This document shows positions 8,837-18,295 of a stretch of DNA of 64,000 nucleotides, in pieces. Below the pieces are notes generated by a model. That model saw nothing but the letters and a program-made list of their open reading frames with translations. It did no database searches and had not been told where the DNA came from. Numbering within the stretch: position 1 is the stretch's first letter; every line of letters starts with the position of its first letter. The translations under genes were made by a program, and so were the position numbers. The DNA comes from Desulfoluna sp. (lineage in GTDB: Bacteria > Desulfobacterota > Desulfobacteria > Desulfobacterales > Desulfolunaceae), in contig NZ_JAQYWB010000031.1 of the NCBI RefSeq assembly GCF_030145185.1, positions 1-64,000 on the forward strand, read 5' to 3'.

Positions 8837-8950
8837 CCAAAACACTGTCACAAAAGGGTGTTGATAACATCATGCGCTTCCGGCGCAAAGGGGAAAAATT
8901 CCCTGACGCAATTATACCGCAAACACCCATGCAAAGACATTGATATACCG

Positions 8951-8991
8951 TAAATAAACGGGCCGGAGGGTCGTTCCCCCTCCGGCCCGTT
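8951..8991 (-). terminator. Rho-independent terminator of the carbonic anhydrase gene
   Basis: A 14-bp perfect stem (8957-8970 with 8978-8991; arm AACGGGCCGGAGGG) and 7-base loop. On the minus strand it is followed by TTTATTTACGG. It lies 6 bases beyond the stop codon. Confidence 0.85.
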
Positions 8992-8996
8992 ACGGA

Positions 8997-9668
8997 TCAT
9001 GAATCATGAATCTTTTCTGTGCGTTCATACGCCTGACGAATCGCCCGGCCCGTAATGGATTTTATACTCTCGGCGCTGCTGACCGACACATCCAGATCTT
9101 GAAGCAGGCCATTGCCGATGTTGTAAATCCACCCGTGAACGGTCAAGGGTTTTCCCATTTCCCAGCCTTTTTCAATGGTGGTGGTGCGGCAGACGTTCTT
9201 GACCTGCTCGATAATATTGAGTTCACAGAGACGGTCGCTTCGGGCCTCTGTATCGGCAACGGTCTCAAGGAAATCATCGTGGGCAAACTGCACATCCCGC
9301 AAGTGGCGCAGCCAGTTGTTAATGAGGCCTTGAGACGAATTCGCGAGGGCTTCGTGAACCCCCCCGCAATTGTAATGACCGCACACAATGATGTCCTTGA
9401 TCTGGAGGACCTCCACGGCATACTGGATCACGGAGAGACAGTTAAAATCGGTGTGAATGACCATGTTGGCCACGTTGCGGTGCACAAAAACCTCACCGGG
9501 CAAAAGCCCCACCAGCTCGTTGGCCGGCACCCGACTGTCCGAACAGCCGATCCAGAGATAATTCGGTGACTGCTGACTGGAGAGTTTTGAGAAGAAATCG
9601 CCTTGCTGTCGGGTCATTTCTGCAGACCAGGCGCGATTGTTTTGAAACATTTTTTTGAGATTGCCCAT
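8997..9668 (-). CDS. can: Beta-class carbonic anhydrase
   Basis: This 223-residue cytoplasmic zinc enzyme interconverts CO2 and bicarbonate. The zinc and catalytic residues are in place at the same numbering as E. coli Can: C42, D44 and R46 in CSDSRVP, and H98 and C101 in CGHYNCGG. The ATG at 9668 follows AGGGACG at good spacing. The open frame extends 49 codons further upstream, but that part overlaps intergenic sequence and is not conserved-looking. A strong terminator follows. It is separated by 149 bases from the upstream anti-sigma-type gene, so it may be transcribed separately. Confidence 0.95.
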   Translation of the reverse strand: MGNLKKMFQNNRAWSAEMTRQQGDFFSKLSSQQSPNYLWIGCSDSRVPANELVGLLPGEVFVHRNVANMVIHTDFNCLSVIQYAVEVLQIKDIIVCGHYNCGGVHEALANSSQGLINNWLRHLRDVQFAHDDFLETVADTEARSDRLCELNIIEQVKNVCRTTTIEKGWEMGKPLTVHGWIYNIGNGLLQDLDVSVSSAESIKSITGRAIRQAYERTEKIHDS

Positions 9669-9817
9669 ACATCGTCCCTGATTGATTTTCATAAAATCGC
9701 TACGCCCAAAGGCATCGGGCCCCTTCCCTTCTCGAAAGCTTCCCAACTTTCGCCGCGACGGGAAAAGAGCCGTGATGTGGCTCAGGCGCCGCAAGCCGGT
9801 GAACCGGCATCGCATGC

Positions 9818-10231
9818 TTAGATATAGTTGGTGATTACCACCCGCGTCCCTTCATCGACGCCGCTTATAATCTCCAGTTTGTCGGCATTTTTACGCATGT
9901 TCGGCAGACCCATCCCAGCCCCGAACCCCATGGAGATCACCTCGGGAGAAGCCGTTGAAAACCCCTCGACCATGGCCTGAGGGATGTCCGCAATGCCCGG
10001 TCCCAGATCCGCGACCTCTACCACGATCCGCTCAAGATTGATGTCCGCCAGGAGCTTACCACCCCCGACCGCGTGCGCCACAACATTCACCTCGGCCTCG
10101 TAAATGGCCACGGTGGTCTTCTTGATAATTTTCGTATCCACGTTGAGTTGCTTGAGAATATGTTTTACCTGGCTGGAAGACGTTCCTGCTTTTGCAAAAT
10201 CCCCATCAGCAATGTCAAATTCGAACTTCAT
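9818..10231 (-). CDS. Anti-sigma-factor-type ATPase (RsbW-like, GHKL fold)
   Basis: A 137-residue single-domain protein of the HATPase_c/RsbW type. An N-box-like segment (YEAEVNVVAHA) is at about 44-54, an ADLGPGI G1-type motif follows, and GFGAGMGLPNMRKNADK forms the ATP-lid/G2 region. Such proteins usually bind or phosphorylate an anti-anti-sigma partner. Here the gene ends a minus-strand cluster with DRTGG proteins and a hydrogenase-like Fe-S protein, a grouping familiar from anaerobes. A good GAAGGGG ribosome site precedes the ATG. The partner protein is not in the window. Confidence 0.88.
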   Translation of the reverse strand: MKFEFDIADGDFAKAGTSSSQVKHILKQLNVDTKIIKKTTVAIYEAEVNVVAHAVGGGKLLADINLERIVVEVADLGPGIADIPQAMVEGFSTASPEVISMGFGAGMGLPNMRKNADKLEIISGVDEGTRVVITNYI

Positions 10232-10342
10232 AACACCCCTTCATCTCCTCTTCTCCAAGCGTGGCAAGGCACTGAAATACGCCAGTAACGCACCGGAGGA
10301 TTGCGCCCAACCGACATGTCATACGCCTCACATGTCTTCCGT

Positions 10343-10696
10343 TCAATAGATAGGTTTGAGACCGGCTTCATAGAGAATACCACTTGCCTTGTAGACGGAA
10401 CACTCCGTTTCAATGACAACAATCCCATTTCGGTTTGCCAGTTCGACCATTGCAGGGCTCACCTTCTTACCACGGGCAATGACAATACAATCGATCTCGG
10501 CCACTTCCGCGGTCCGAATGGTCTGAAGAGTGCATAGCCCGGTGATAAAAAGAACCCCTTCGACGTCCAGGGTCAAGACGTCGCTCAAAAGATCGGCGGC
10601 AAACCCGAAAGAGATATGGTTCTCCTGCTGCGTCTTTCCACTGACGATATCACCCCCGAGAAGTGATGCAATATTTGTAATTTTCATATGCTTCAT
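10343..10696 (-). CDS. DRTGG-domain protein (second copy)
   Basis: A 117-residue stand-alone DRTGG domain, paralogous to the protein encoded at 11280-11636. Shared features are an opening strand-helix (ITNIASLLGGDIVSG), the conserved ADLLSDVLT/SDLLSDVMG segment, a central IIVIARGK-type strand and an ETxxxxYKASGILYEAG end. DRTGG domains are associated with CBS and adenylate-responsive proteins, but their biochemical role here is unknown. An alternative ATG lies three codons downstream. It sits between the anti-sigma gene and the remains of a PHP-domain gene. Confidence 0.85.
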   Translation of the reverse strand: MKHMKITNIASLLGGDIVSGKTQQENHISFGFAADLLSDVLTLDVEGVLFITGLCTLQTIRTAEVAEIDCIVIARGKKVSPAMVELANRNGIVVIETECSVYKASGILYEAGLKPIY

Positions 10697-10872
10697 TTCT
10701 TATCATTGTCCGATGGCCTGGAGGCCCATGCCATCTGTTACGACCCCAAAGGGTCTGGGTCCTCATGCGTGATGGAGACATCAGTCATCACCACAACGGG
10801 CCTTTGACAACAGTCCCATATCGTATCTCACCAACGCCTGATCGGCTTTTCCAGGGCCGTCATGCATCTACC

Positions 10873-11299
10873 TCATTTTCCATTCCAAAGAACGGAAACA
10901 CCGCGGGGGACACCCCTCTCGGCTTGAATCTCATCCAGATTTTCACAAACCATATCCAGAACCGCCTGCAGGAACAAAGAGAACCCCCACCCGGCCAATC
11001 CGAATCCCAATCTTATCTCCTGGAAATCTGGTTTATCAATAATAAACAGTGTTCCTTCCGCAGCCAGAGGCTCAACAAAGTGGACGACAGAGCCATCGAC
11101 AAAGAGCCACACCAACACCTCCGGTAAAGAGGTGAGAAACCGCGTTTATCGCTTCGGTACCGCCACCACGCGTCATTGCCGGGTGATCGTGTATGCGGTG
11201 ATCCTGAGGATGAAGAGCCCCTGCGCCACACCCGCCGAATCAATCCCCGCAAGAGACGAGCGCCGTATGAAGATAAAGATCAGCCCGGAAGCTCGGCAT
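10873..11299 (-). pseudogene. Decayed PHP-domain protein gene
   Basis: The ATG at 11299, overlapping the end of the upstream DRTGG gene, opens with MPSFRADLYLHTALVSCGD and then hits a stop. This matches the start of PHP-family metallophosphoesterases (FRADLHIHT.LSPCGD). In another frame the next stretch reads GLFILRITAYTITRQ then stop, matching the second PHP motif (GLDIL.ITDHNTTRQC). The following stretch TSLPEVLVWLF resembles the TTREEVHVLALF segment. At least one frame change, several stops and lost metal-binding residues show the gene is broken. Genes of this type often sit between DRTGG and anti-sigma genes in such clusters. The 3' limit is uncertain. Confidence 0.6.
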
Positions 11300-11636
11300 C
11301 GTCCGCCAGCATGCGATAAAGAAGACCCGCCACCTCAAAGGTCTCCATGGAGGTCCCCAGCAAAGGCACCCCTTCACGATCGCTGTCTTCAAGGGTCTCG
11401 GTATTCGGGACAAACCCTTTGACGATAATCACCCCGGCCAGATCCTTCAGGGCCGCAATCCCCACCACATTCCGGTGAGACTGGAGCGTCACCCAGAGAG
11501 TGCCCTCATCCGTGGACCCCATGACGTCCGAGAGCAGATCGGAGACATAGCCCCCTTTGATCTCACGGTCCAACCCCGCCTCACCGCCAAAAACAGTGAG
11601 GTTCAATTTTTCAACAACATCTTTGACCTTCATCAT
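11280..11636 (-). CDS. DRTGG-domain protein (first copy)
   Basis: A 118-residue stand-alone DRTGG domain with the conserved YVSDLLSDVMGS segment, a central GVIIVKGF strand and a C-terminal helix. Its start overlaps the stop of the upstream Fe-S protein gene (ATGATGA), so the two are very likely translationally coupled. Its own end overlaps the start of the broken PHP gene. It is homologous to the second DRTGG protein at 10343-10696. Confidence 0.87.
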   Translation of the reverse strand: MMKVKDVVEKLNLTVFGGEAGLDREIKGGYVSDLLSDVMGSTDEGTLWVTLQSHRNVVGIAALKDLAGVIIVKGFVPNTETLEDSDREGVPLLGTSMETFEVAGLLYRMLADDAELPG

Positions 11637-13009
11637 TCCTCCAGATCGATGGCTCTGCCATCGAATATGTTTTTACCCCAGACTGCATCCAGAATCTTTC
11701 CTGCCTCGGTGATCTTTGTCTTGTCCCCGGCGACCCTTTTCTTCTGCAAAAAAATACACTGCCTCAGGCTGGCATCCCCATTGACCACATCTTCTGCCAG
11801 CGCCTGACAGTTGGGAGAGCCACAAAGCCCGCAATCCACCCCCGGCAAAATGGCGAGAATCTTCTGAAGCTTCTCCATTTTTACCATGGCCCGTCCCATG
11901 TCCTCATCAAGCGTCAGGGCGGGCTTGGGATTGATCTTCCCCAGCATGATATGATCTACGAGGTATTCCGTGTCATCGTCGATATCGTCCCACCGATCCG
12001 GGTCTTTCAAACAGGTGGCTTTTCTCGATCGCTCCGCACGGTTTCTCAGGCGTTCCACCGTCAAAAACCGATTGCAGCTGGTGAGTACCCCGCCGGCACA
12101 ACTTTGGTCACAGGACCGCAGCTCCAGAAAATCAATATCGGAGATCTCTTCATTTTCCATGTTCTCCAAAAACTCAATGACGTTGGCAATGCCGTCAATG
12201 GCCAGGCTGCGGCCTCGCGCGTATTCCGACTCCCCAGCCGTCAGGAACCAGAGAACGCCCTTTTCACACAAGGTCTCCGCCAGAGGTTCCGGCGGCATGT
12301 CCTTCTCTTCACCCCGAATCCGCTTCCAGACCCGGTTGTAAATATAATCCATGTTGATCACCCCATTTAAAATCGTCCGCTCATGGGGATTGGGGGTCTT
12401 GACCGCAGACACTTTGGCGGCGCAGGGCGTCACGTAAAAGGTCCCGATTTCGTCATCAGGTACTCCCTGGGCCAGCAGTTGACGCCGATAAAAAAGGGCG
12501 GCAATGTCCACCGGCGCGCGCATGGGGATCACATGGTCCAAAAGGGAAGGAAAGCGCGTCTGAATCAACCGGAGAACGGCGGGGCAAAAAGACGAGATAA
12601 AGGGTTTTTTGTCTTGGTTGTTCTTGATGTATCGGGCCGTCGCCAGATGAAACACCCGCCACATCATCCCCACCTCGAACACATCGGTAAATCCCATCTC
12701 CAGAAGTTCCGAGTAGATCCGCTGCTTGGGGATGGTCTCCGGAAACTGCCCCTTCAGAATCGACGGCAGAAGCGCCACCCGCCGTGTGTACTTGAAGATC
12801 TCGTTAAAATCGTCCTGCTCCACACGAATGGCCGACTCCGGGCAGGCCCGATAGCACTTGCCGCAATCGATGCACCGATGCTGGAAAATCAGGGGCTTCC
12901 CGTTGCGAATCCGAATGGCATCGGTGGGGCACACGGACATGCAGTTGCAGCACCCCCGGCACTTCTCATAGTCCACCCGCAGCGCATGATGAATGGCATT
13001 GTTGCTCAT
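11633..13009 (-). CDS. [FeFe]-hydrogenase-like iron-sulfur protein
   Basis: A 458-residue cytoplasmic protein. Two ferredoxin-type 4Fe-4S motifs open it (CRGCCNCMSVCP and CIDCGKCYRACP). An Fe-only hydrogenase large-subunit-like core follows. A C-terminal Fe-S motif (DCGLCGSPNCQALAEDVVNG...C) closes it. The H-cluster signatures are altered: SSFCPAV in place of TSCCPxW, TPCAAKVSAV in place of MPCxxKxxE, and ELRSCDQSCAGG in place of ExxxCxGGC. A role as a redox or H2 sensor or electron carrier is therefore more likely than catalytic hydrogenase, which fits its regulatory-type neighbours. The ATG at 13009 was chosen; a TTG four codons upstream is possible. Confidence 0.88.
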   Translation of the reverse strand: MSNNAIHHALRVDYEKCRGCCNCMSVCPTDAIRIRNGKPLIFQHRCIDCGKCYRACPESAIRVEQDDFNEIFKYTRRVALLPSILKGQFPETIPKQRIYSELLEMGFTDVFEVGMMWRVFHLATARYIKNNQDKKPFISSFCPAVLRLIQTRFPSLLDHVIPMRAPVDIAALFYRRQLLAQGVPDDEIGTFYVTPCAAKVSAVKTPNPHERTILNGVINMDYIYNRVWKRIRGEEKDMPPEPLAETLCEKGVLWFLTAGESEYARGRSLAIDGIANVIEFLENMENEEISDIDFLELRSCDQSCAGGVLTSCNRFLTVERLRNRAERSRKATCLKDPDRWDDIDDDTEYLVDHIMLGKINPKPALTLDEDMGRAMVKMEKLQKILAILPGVDCGLCGSPNCQALAEDVVNGDASLRQCIFLQKKRVAGDKTKITEAGKILDAVWGKNIFDGRAIDLEE

Positions 13010-13807
13010 GGTGTCGTCCAAAATATGTTCATTTATAAATTTCTGCCCTCTCTCATCAAAGTGAGATGAACCATAGAGGTCAGAAAGGAAAAACTATAAA
13101 AGGCGGAATGCCGAAGGCTTACTCTGGGTCGTCGAAGGGTAGACGCAGTGGCAATCGGCGGTGACCCGGAGAGCCCTTCCGACAGGAGGCCGGCGTTGGG
13201 GAATGGCCACAGGATGAAAAATGTTTGACAACAGAAACCGATACGAGGTTTTCCTTGTTTCATGAGTGCTTCCCGCCACGATACAATCGTCTAAATTACT
13301 TACTTAAAAGTAACACACAACCGCCATTACACTTTTCAACAAACACCCATAAATGTTAATATTGGCAAATTAGTCAAGGATAAACCGGATAAATCCCTTG
13401 AAAAAACAGATAAAAATAAAATTATTTACTTTAATTGAATTTTTGATTAACAGCCATTCAACCGCACCCACTAAAAAAAAATTGCCCGATCACTGGGTCT
13501 TATAGGGGAACACCGATTGACATGGACGAGGGAACCAACGCGCGTCAGCCCATCACCTGCATCCTGAGCTCATCCTTCACAGGAGAAGACGTCAGAGACG
13601 CGAAAATTGTTTACCGTAAAAAAGGTCCGCGTTCTTGGGTCAACCTGAAAGACGATCAAAAACGCTTAGCCCGGATATTTCATGAGAAAACAATCAGGGC
13701 TAAAGGAGGGGATGCCCGAGGCCTCGAACCGATTGCGCAAAGGGTTCGATCCCTGCTATACAGCAGCAGATATGTAACAAACAACTTCTTAGATACTGGG
13801 GTTATCC
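13010..13807. other. Intergenic region with a solo MITE end
   Basis: About 800 bases. Bases 13300-13480 are AT-rich and may hold promoters. A lone left end of the family D element (CCCGGATATTTCATGAG, from 13670, about 35 bases) lies just before rbsD. A short open frame across it (13522-13836) was not accepted because it runs through the repeat and into rbsD. Confidence 0.55.
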
Positions 13808-14227
13808 ATGAAAAAAGGCACACTCATCAACGCTGAACTCAGCCATGCAGTGGCACGGCTTGGACACAACGACGGCCTCTGCGTCTGCAACGCAGGTCTC
13901 CCTATTCCCGACGAGACCCAGCGTATCGACCTGGCCGTGAGCCCGGGCGTCCCCTCCTTCCTCGACACGGTCAAAGCGATTTTATCCGAAATGACCCTCG
14001 AGTCTGTGGAAATGGCCGATGAATTCCCGGAAAAGAGCCCCGAACTTCACGACGCCTTGATCGCCCTTCTCAAAAAGGAAGAGGCCCTTCTTGAAAAAGA
14101 GATTCCCATCCTCTATATCCGCCACGAAGCCCTTAAAATTGCCACCAAACGCTGCCGGACGGTGGTGCGGACCGGTGAGTTCACCCCTTACGCCAACGTG
14201 ATCCTTAAAGCGGGCGTTGTATTTTAA
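13808..14227 (+). CDS. rbsD: D-ribose pyranase
   Basis: A 139-residue RbsD/FucU-family mutarotase that interconverts pyranose and furanose forms of ribose. It shows the family opening MKKGTLINAELSHAVARLGH with catalytic H20, the GLCVCNAGLPIP motif and the C-terminal TGEFTPYANVIL segment. No ribose transporter or ribokinase gene is adjacent, so it appears to be a stand-alone gene. A hairpin follows the stop. Confidence 0.95.
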   Translation: MKKGTLINAELSHAVARLGHNDGLCVCNAGLPIPDETQRIDLAVSPGVPSFLDTVKAILSEMTLESVEMADEFPEKSPELHDALIALLKKEEALLEKEIPILYIRHEALKIATKRCRTVVRTGEFTPYANVILKAGVVF

Positions 14228-14243
14228 GTCCTTCCGTCAACAC

Positions 14244-14269
14244 GGCCGGGAGCCCTCACAAACCCGGCC
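14244..14269 (+). terminator. Possible terminator after rbsD
   Basis: A 7-bp GC stem GGCCGGG/CCCGGCC with a 12-base loop, followed by ACCTTTAA. It lies 17 bases past the stop; the U-tract is weak. Confidence 0.5.
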
Positions 14270-14361
14270 ACCTTTAACCGTCAGGAACGTCCTCCAGCCA
14301 CAAGGTGACGCCCTTTAAAAGGGGCATTGGGATACGGCCACCCCTCCACATTCCACGACGC

Positions 14362-14382
14362 TAACCCGGATATTTCGGGTTA
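14362..14382. repeat. Palindromic family D-end remnant
   Basis: TAACCCG-GATATTT-CGGGTTA, related to the TAxCCCGGATATTTCA ends of the 245-bp family D element. A second isolated end (CCCGGACATTTCATGA) is at 15001-15016. Confidence 0.5.
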
Positions 14383-14586
14383 AAGGGCCTGGCCGGTAAG
14401 CCATAAGCACCGGCCTCGCATAATTTTCTGTCCCAGACCCGAGGCGCCCTCCGATAACTTCTTTCCTTGCATGCCTGAGTCATTACGTGGTAAGCCATCC
14501 AAGACATCACACTGAAATTTAAGTCATTATCTCCATTCGAGACACGCCTAAAAAATCGCGACCCCACGAACGACACTGGAGGAGAC

Positions 14587-14976
14587 ATGAAACACGCCTG
14601 TGCCATCCTTGCCTTCACCCTTGCCCTCTGCCTGAGCATCCCCACCCCGGCTCCGGCCTTTTACACCCGAGGCACCATCACCCGCGACATTGCCTACGAT
14701 CGCCTGGCCGTCTCAAAGCCCCCGGCAGGCCTCACCACCTATCGCCCCAGGGTGACCGGTCTTCTCGTCAACAAAACCCGGGATAAAATCTTCATTTCAA
14801 CCCAAATGGCCTTCTGCAATGTCTTTGGAGAACACCTGGCGACCCTCACCCTCCGCTGCACCCTCCCCCCCATGAAAAAAACGTCTTTTGGAAAAATAAC
14901 CGCCCAAAAAGCCCCCGCGACTCTCAAGGACGCCCATCATGTGGAGTGGACCGTTCTCCGCATCAGAAAGAATTGA
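14587..14976 (+). CDS. Exported hypothetical protein, 129 aa
   Basis: A 129-residue protein with a clear Sec signal peptide (hydrophobic stretch 4-20, likely cleavage after APA near 24). It is preceded by a strong GGAGGAG ribosome site. The mature part is short and basic with alternating strands; no cofactor motif is seen. The family was not recognised. It is flanked by isolated family D repeat ends. Confidence 0.75.
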   Translation: MKHACAILAFTLALCLSIPTPAPAFYTRGTITRDIAYDRLAVSKPPAGLTTYRPRVTGLLVNKTRDKIFISTQMAFCNVFGEHLATLTLRCTLPPMKKTSFGKITAQKAPATLKDAHHVEWTVLRIRKN

Positions 14977-15192
14977 AATCGTTCCAAGCCAGCGGATTAA
15001 CCCGGACATTTCATGAAAACCACAACGAAATTTACTTGAAAATGATTTTCGTCCCTCAGCACCTGCAGCCAACACAATGAACTTTTGGGTAAAATATTCA
15101 TTTATTCGTTGACAGCATCCATTCATGCCCAGTAAGCATTGAATATCATCATCTATTTTCATCTGAACCCCAACCCAAGAGAGGACCAGCCT

Positions 15193-15822
15193 ATGACACC
15201 GGCCGCACAACAGGGACTTGCCGCGCTGAGAGACACCTCGAATTTCCAATGGATTGTCATTCCTATTTTGCTTCTTGTGATCTATGTCTACGCCGTGGAA
15301 ATGGGCAAGGAAAACTGGAAGGTGGTTCTGGCGGGGCTCGCCTTCATTGGAATGGATTTTTTCAACGAACTCTGGAACGGGCTCGTCTTTCACTTCACCG
15401 GCTACGCACCGGTGTGGGGGGCACCGGCCGACTCCAGCTTCATCATCCTCATCGGATGGAACATCGAGATTCTCTTCATGTTTCTGGTCATGGGGGTGGC
15501 GTCGGTAAAAAGTCTCCCCGCAGACAGGCACAAAAAAATCCTGGGCGTCCCCAATCGGACCTTCTACATCCTCTTTTACACCACCGCCTGCGTGGTGGTG
15601 GAGTGTGTCTTAAACGCCATCGGCGCCCTCACCTGGGACTGGCCCTGGTGGAGCATCAAATTTCCCCTCTTTATTTTCCTGCTCGGCTACCTGCCCTTCT
15701 TTGTCGTCTCCTTCTGGGTGCACGACATGAAAACCGACCGGCAACGCGTCAAAGTCGTCTCCACCATCCTGGCCTTTGACTTCACCTGCGCCGCGATCTT
15801 CGGCGGACTGGGGTGGATTTAA
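15193..15822 (+). CDS. Multi-pass inner-membrane protein of unknown function
   Basis: A 209-residue protein with about six hydrophobic segments (first at about 20-36, last at the extreme C-terminus). Tryptophan-rich loops include MDFFNELWNGLVFHFTGYAP, and a conserved-looking WNIE segment is present. The ATG at 15193 follows GAGAGGACC and gives a cytoplasmic N-terminus; the open frame extends 18 codons upstream without a ribosome site. The family was not recognised. A family A repeat begins 9 bases after the stop. Confidence 0.78.
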   Translation: MTPAAQQGLAALRDTSNFQWIVIPILLLVIYVYAVEMGKENWKVVLAGLAFIGMDFFNELWNGLVFHFTGYAPVWGAPADSSFIILIGWNIEILFMFLVMGVASVKSLPADRHKKILGVPNRTFYILFYTTACVVVECVLNAIGALTWDWPWWSIKFPLFIFLLGYLPFFVVSFWVHDMKTDRQRVKVVSTILAFDFTCAAIFGGLGWI

Positions 15823-15830
15823 AAACGAAC

Positions 15831-16035
15831 GCCTCCAGCGGCAAGGGGGTGCCACCTTGAAAGCGGTTTTGCGAATGCTCTATCGCTGTCGGAATTCTCA
15901 GTACCTCGCATACGCATTCGCATGAGAGGTTAAGGAACGCCTCGCCCGTGACAAGCGTATGAGCGGCCGATGCTTCCGTATAAATTCACGGGAGCACATG
16001 AGCCGGACGAACTCCGGCTGCAAGGTAACGCCCGC
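15831..16035 (+). repeat. Dispersed repeat family A, long form
   Basis: Begins GCCTCCAGCGGCAAGG 9 bases after the upstream stop. It continues through GCCACCTTGAAAGC, GCGAATGC and GCATTCGCATGAG, then extends with TTCCGTATAAATTCACGG. This is the longest and most diverged family A copy seen. Confidence 0.75.
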
Positions 16036-16296
16036 TCGGAAGCGGATTGACGAAGGTAGATCATCTTGCCGTCAAAATTACTTTTGAGTCAATATCCCCG
16101 CCACCTGGCTTTACACCCTGCCAATCGTCCCGACACCCCCCACCCGTCTCAACCTCTCCCCCCCCTTCTCATCCCATCATAATTCGTTGATTTCGAATAT
16201 CTTAACCACACATGCAGTAAAATAAACATTGGTATGCAAATTGCTAAATAGTATTGACTAACACTCGAAATCATGAAGACCACGGGAGAGATAAAC

Positions 16297-17928
16297 ATGC
16301 GCAAGCAGCTGACCATCAAACAAAAGGCTATATTTCTGCTTACAGGAATTACAGCCGGCATTGCCATCATCTGTATCCATTCCAACCTTGTCATGAGCCG
16401 AATCGTTTCCATCGACCAAACCCTGGAACTCATGGAGACGATGAACATAAAAATTCTGGAATGCAGGCGTCAGGAAAAAAACTTTCAGCTGCGGGGATTC
16501 AAGGCTCATGGAACGGATACAAAGAACTCACTCGAAAAATGGGAGGGCCACTGCGAGTCCATCCAGACGCTCCTGGAGCATGCCCAACAGAAAGCCCCGG
16601 TTTTTTATAAGGCCCCCCTGCAAAACGCAGGAAAAGAGATCCATGCCTATCAACAGGGGTTTCTCCATCTGACGACCCTCTACGGAACGCCAGAATACAC
16701 CCAAAAAAAAGCATCGCTGGAATCTGTCATGGTTTCCCACGCCCGACGTTGCCAGAAGATCTCAAAAGAGATCAGTGCCCGGGAAAGTGCTCGGAAAAGC
16801 GCCCTCATCCAACGCGCCGCCCGCGTCAACGTCGGGGTGGGCCTCATCGTCATTTCCAGCTTAATCCTGCTTGGCTTTGTGCTGATCAAAAAGCTGGTTC
16901 AACCGGTCCAGAGGCTCTCCAATGCCTTAGAGGACATCGCCTCCAGAGACGGAAACCTCACCGTGCGTCTTCCCGTCACCAACCGCGATGAAATCGGAAA
17001 CCTGGCACACTGGTTTAACCTCTTTGTGGGAAACATTCATACCATCATCAGCGAGGTCTCCCGGGAAACCGACGCCCTGGTCACAGCCTCCGGGGACTTA
17101 GACGCCATCTCCGGCGCCATGACACAAAATGCCGGGAACACCGCGGACCGTTCCGGAACCGTTGCCGCTGCCGGCCTTCAAATGAGCGCCACCATGAACG
17201 CCATATTCAGCGCATCGGAAGAGGCCACGAGCAACCTCAGCCGGGTGGCGACGGCCACCGAAAAGATGGAAGCCACCATTGACCACATTGCCTCCAACTC
17301 CCAAAAAGCACGCGCCATCTCTAAACAGGCGGTGGCAAACGCCGATTCTGCCTCGACCCGGATCCAGGATTTAACCGGCGCCGCCGCGGACATCACCCAG
17401 GTCGCGGCAACCATCACCGAAATCTCCAACCAGACCAACCTCCTCGCCCTGAACGCAACCATTGAAGCCTCCAGAGCCGGTGCCGCCGGCAAAGGATTTG
17501 CCGTTGTGGCCAACGAAATAAAGGTCTTAGCCAAGCAAACCGCCGAGGCCACCCTGAATATCCATGAAAATCTTGCAGAAATGCAGAAGACCACCCAGGC
17601 AGCAGAAGGAGACATTCAAAACATCTCCGGGGTTATTCACGACATCGACACCCTCATTTCCGATATCGCCACGGCGGTGGACCAGCAGTCCACCACCACC
17701 CGGGAGGTGGCGGGTCGGCTGCTTCAAACCTCAGGACGCATCGGAGATGTCAACGGCAACCTCGCCGAAGGCACTCTGGCCGCCAAAGAAATTTCTGGGG
17801 ATATGTCTAAGATTGATACGGCCTCACGGGAAATTCTGCAAACGGCATTCTCCTTAGGCCGGGATGCCGATTCCCTGGCAGACATCGGCTCCCGGCTCAA
17901 AGGAAGAATTTCGAAATTTATCATATAG
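16297..17928 (+). CDS. Methyl-accepting chemotaxis protein
   Basis: A 543-residue chemoreceptor. A first membrane helix (about 9-31) and a periplasmic sensor region of ~145 residues, probably a four-helix bundle, precede a second membrane helix (about 178-199). A HAMP domain (about 200-255) follows. The cytoplasmic signalling region carries the hairpin-tip motif [17 protein letters not shown] (about 378-394). The ATG at 16297 follows GGGAGAG; an ATG 24 bases upstream lacks a ribosome site. No C-terminal CheR-tethering pentapeptide is seen. No chemotaxis genes are adjacent, so it is an orphan receptor; its ligand cannot be told from sequence. Confidence 0.95.
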   Translation: MRKQLTIKQKAIFLLTGITAGIAIICIHSNLVMSRIVSIDQTLELMETMNIKILECRRQEKNFQLRGFKAHGTDTKNSLEKWEGHCESIQTLLEHAQQKAPVFYKAPLQNAGKEIHAYQQGFLHLTTLYGTPEYTQKKASLESVMVSHARRCQKISKEISARESARKSALIQRAARVNVGVGLIVISSLILLGFVLIKKLVQPVQRLSNALEDIASRDGNLTVRLPVTNRDEIGNLAHWFNLFVGNIHTIISEVSRETDALVTASGDLDAISGAMTQNAGNTADRSGTVAAAGLQMSATMNAIFSASEEATSNLSRVATATEKMEATIDHIASNSQKARAISKQAVANADSASTRIQDLTGAAADITQVAATITEISNQTNLLALNATIEASRAGAAGKGFAVVANEIKVLAKQTAEATLNIHENLAEMQKTTQAAEGDIQNISGVIHDIDTLISDIATAVDQQSTTTREVAGRLLQTSGRIGDVNGNLAEGTLAAKEISGDMSKIDTASREILQTAFSLGRDADSLADIGSRLKGRISKFII

Positions 17929-17960
17929 GGCAGTCACGCCACCTGACCGCCGGAGACACC

Positions 17961-18110
17961 CCAAAAAAAATGGTGCGCAAGTGCACCCTGCGGTGCAACG
18001 CGTTCCCATCGGTGTGGGGGATGTAAGGTGTGTGCTTGCGCACCGCGGACCAACCACAACGGTCATGAACCCGTATACGGATAACCCTTACGCCGCCCGG
18101 GAATGGCTCC
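17961..18110 (+). repeat. Single copy of repeat family B
   Basis: Matches most of one unit of the tandem array at 6194-7020: ATGGTGCGCAAGTGCACCCTG, the inverted arm GTGTGCTTGCGCACC about 37 bases later, then CCGTATACGGATAACCC. It starts 33 bases after the chemoreceptor stop. A short mirror repeat TTTCCCGCGAAGGCGGGAA lies a little further on, near 18225-18245. Confidence 0.8.
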
Positions 18111-18295
18111 CCGGTCACGTGGTGATACAAAAGGTGGCGAGGAGGGTATCACGCTCTGTACCGTTTTTACCGTCTTGCCTTCGTCTTTTTCTTTCTGCCA
18201 TCGTCTTTCCCGCACTGCAATCGTCTTTCCCGCGAAGGCGGGAACCCATGGTGGATTGAGGATACTGCCGAGATTTATAAAGAGGATGGTGACGT

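Noticed and set aside
13522-13836. 104-codon open frame upstream of rbsD
   Set aside because: It runs through a family D repeat end and overlaps the rbsD start in another frame, with no ribosome site or recognisable product.
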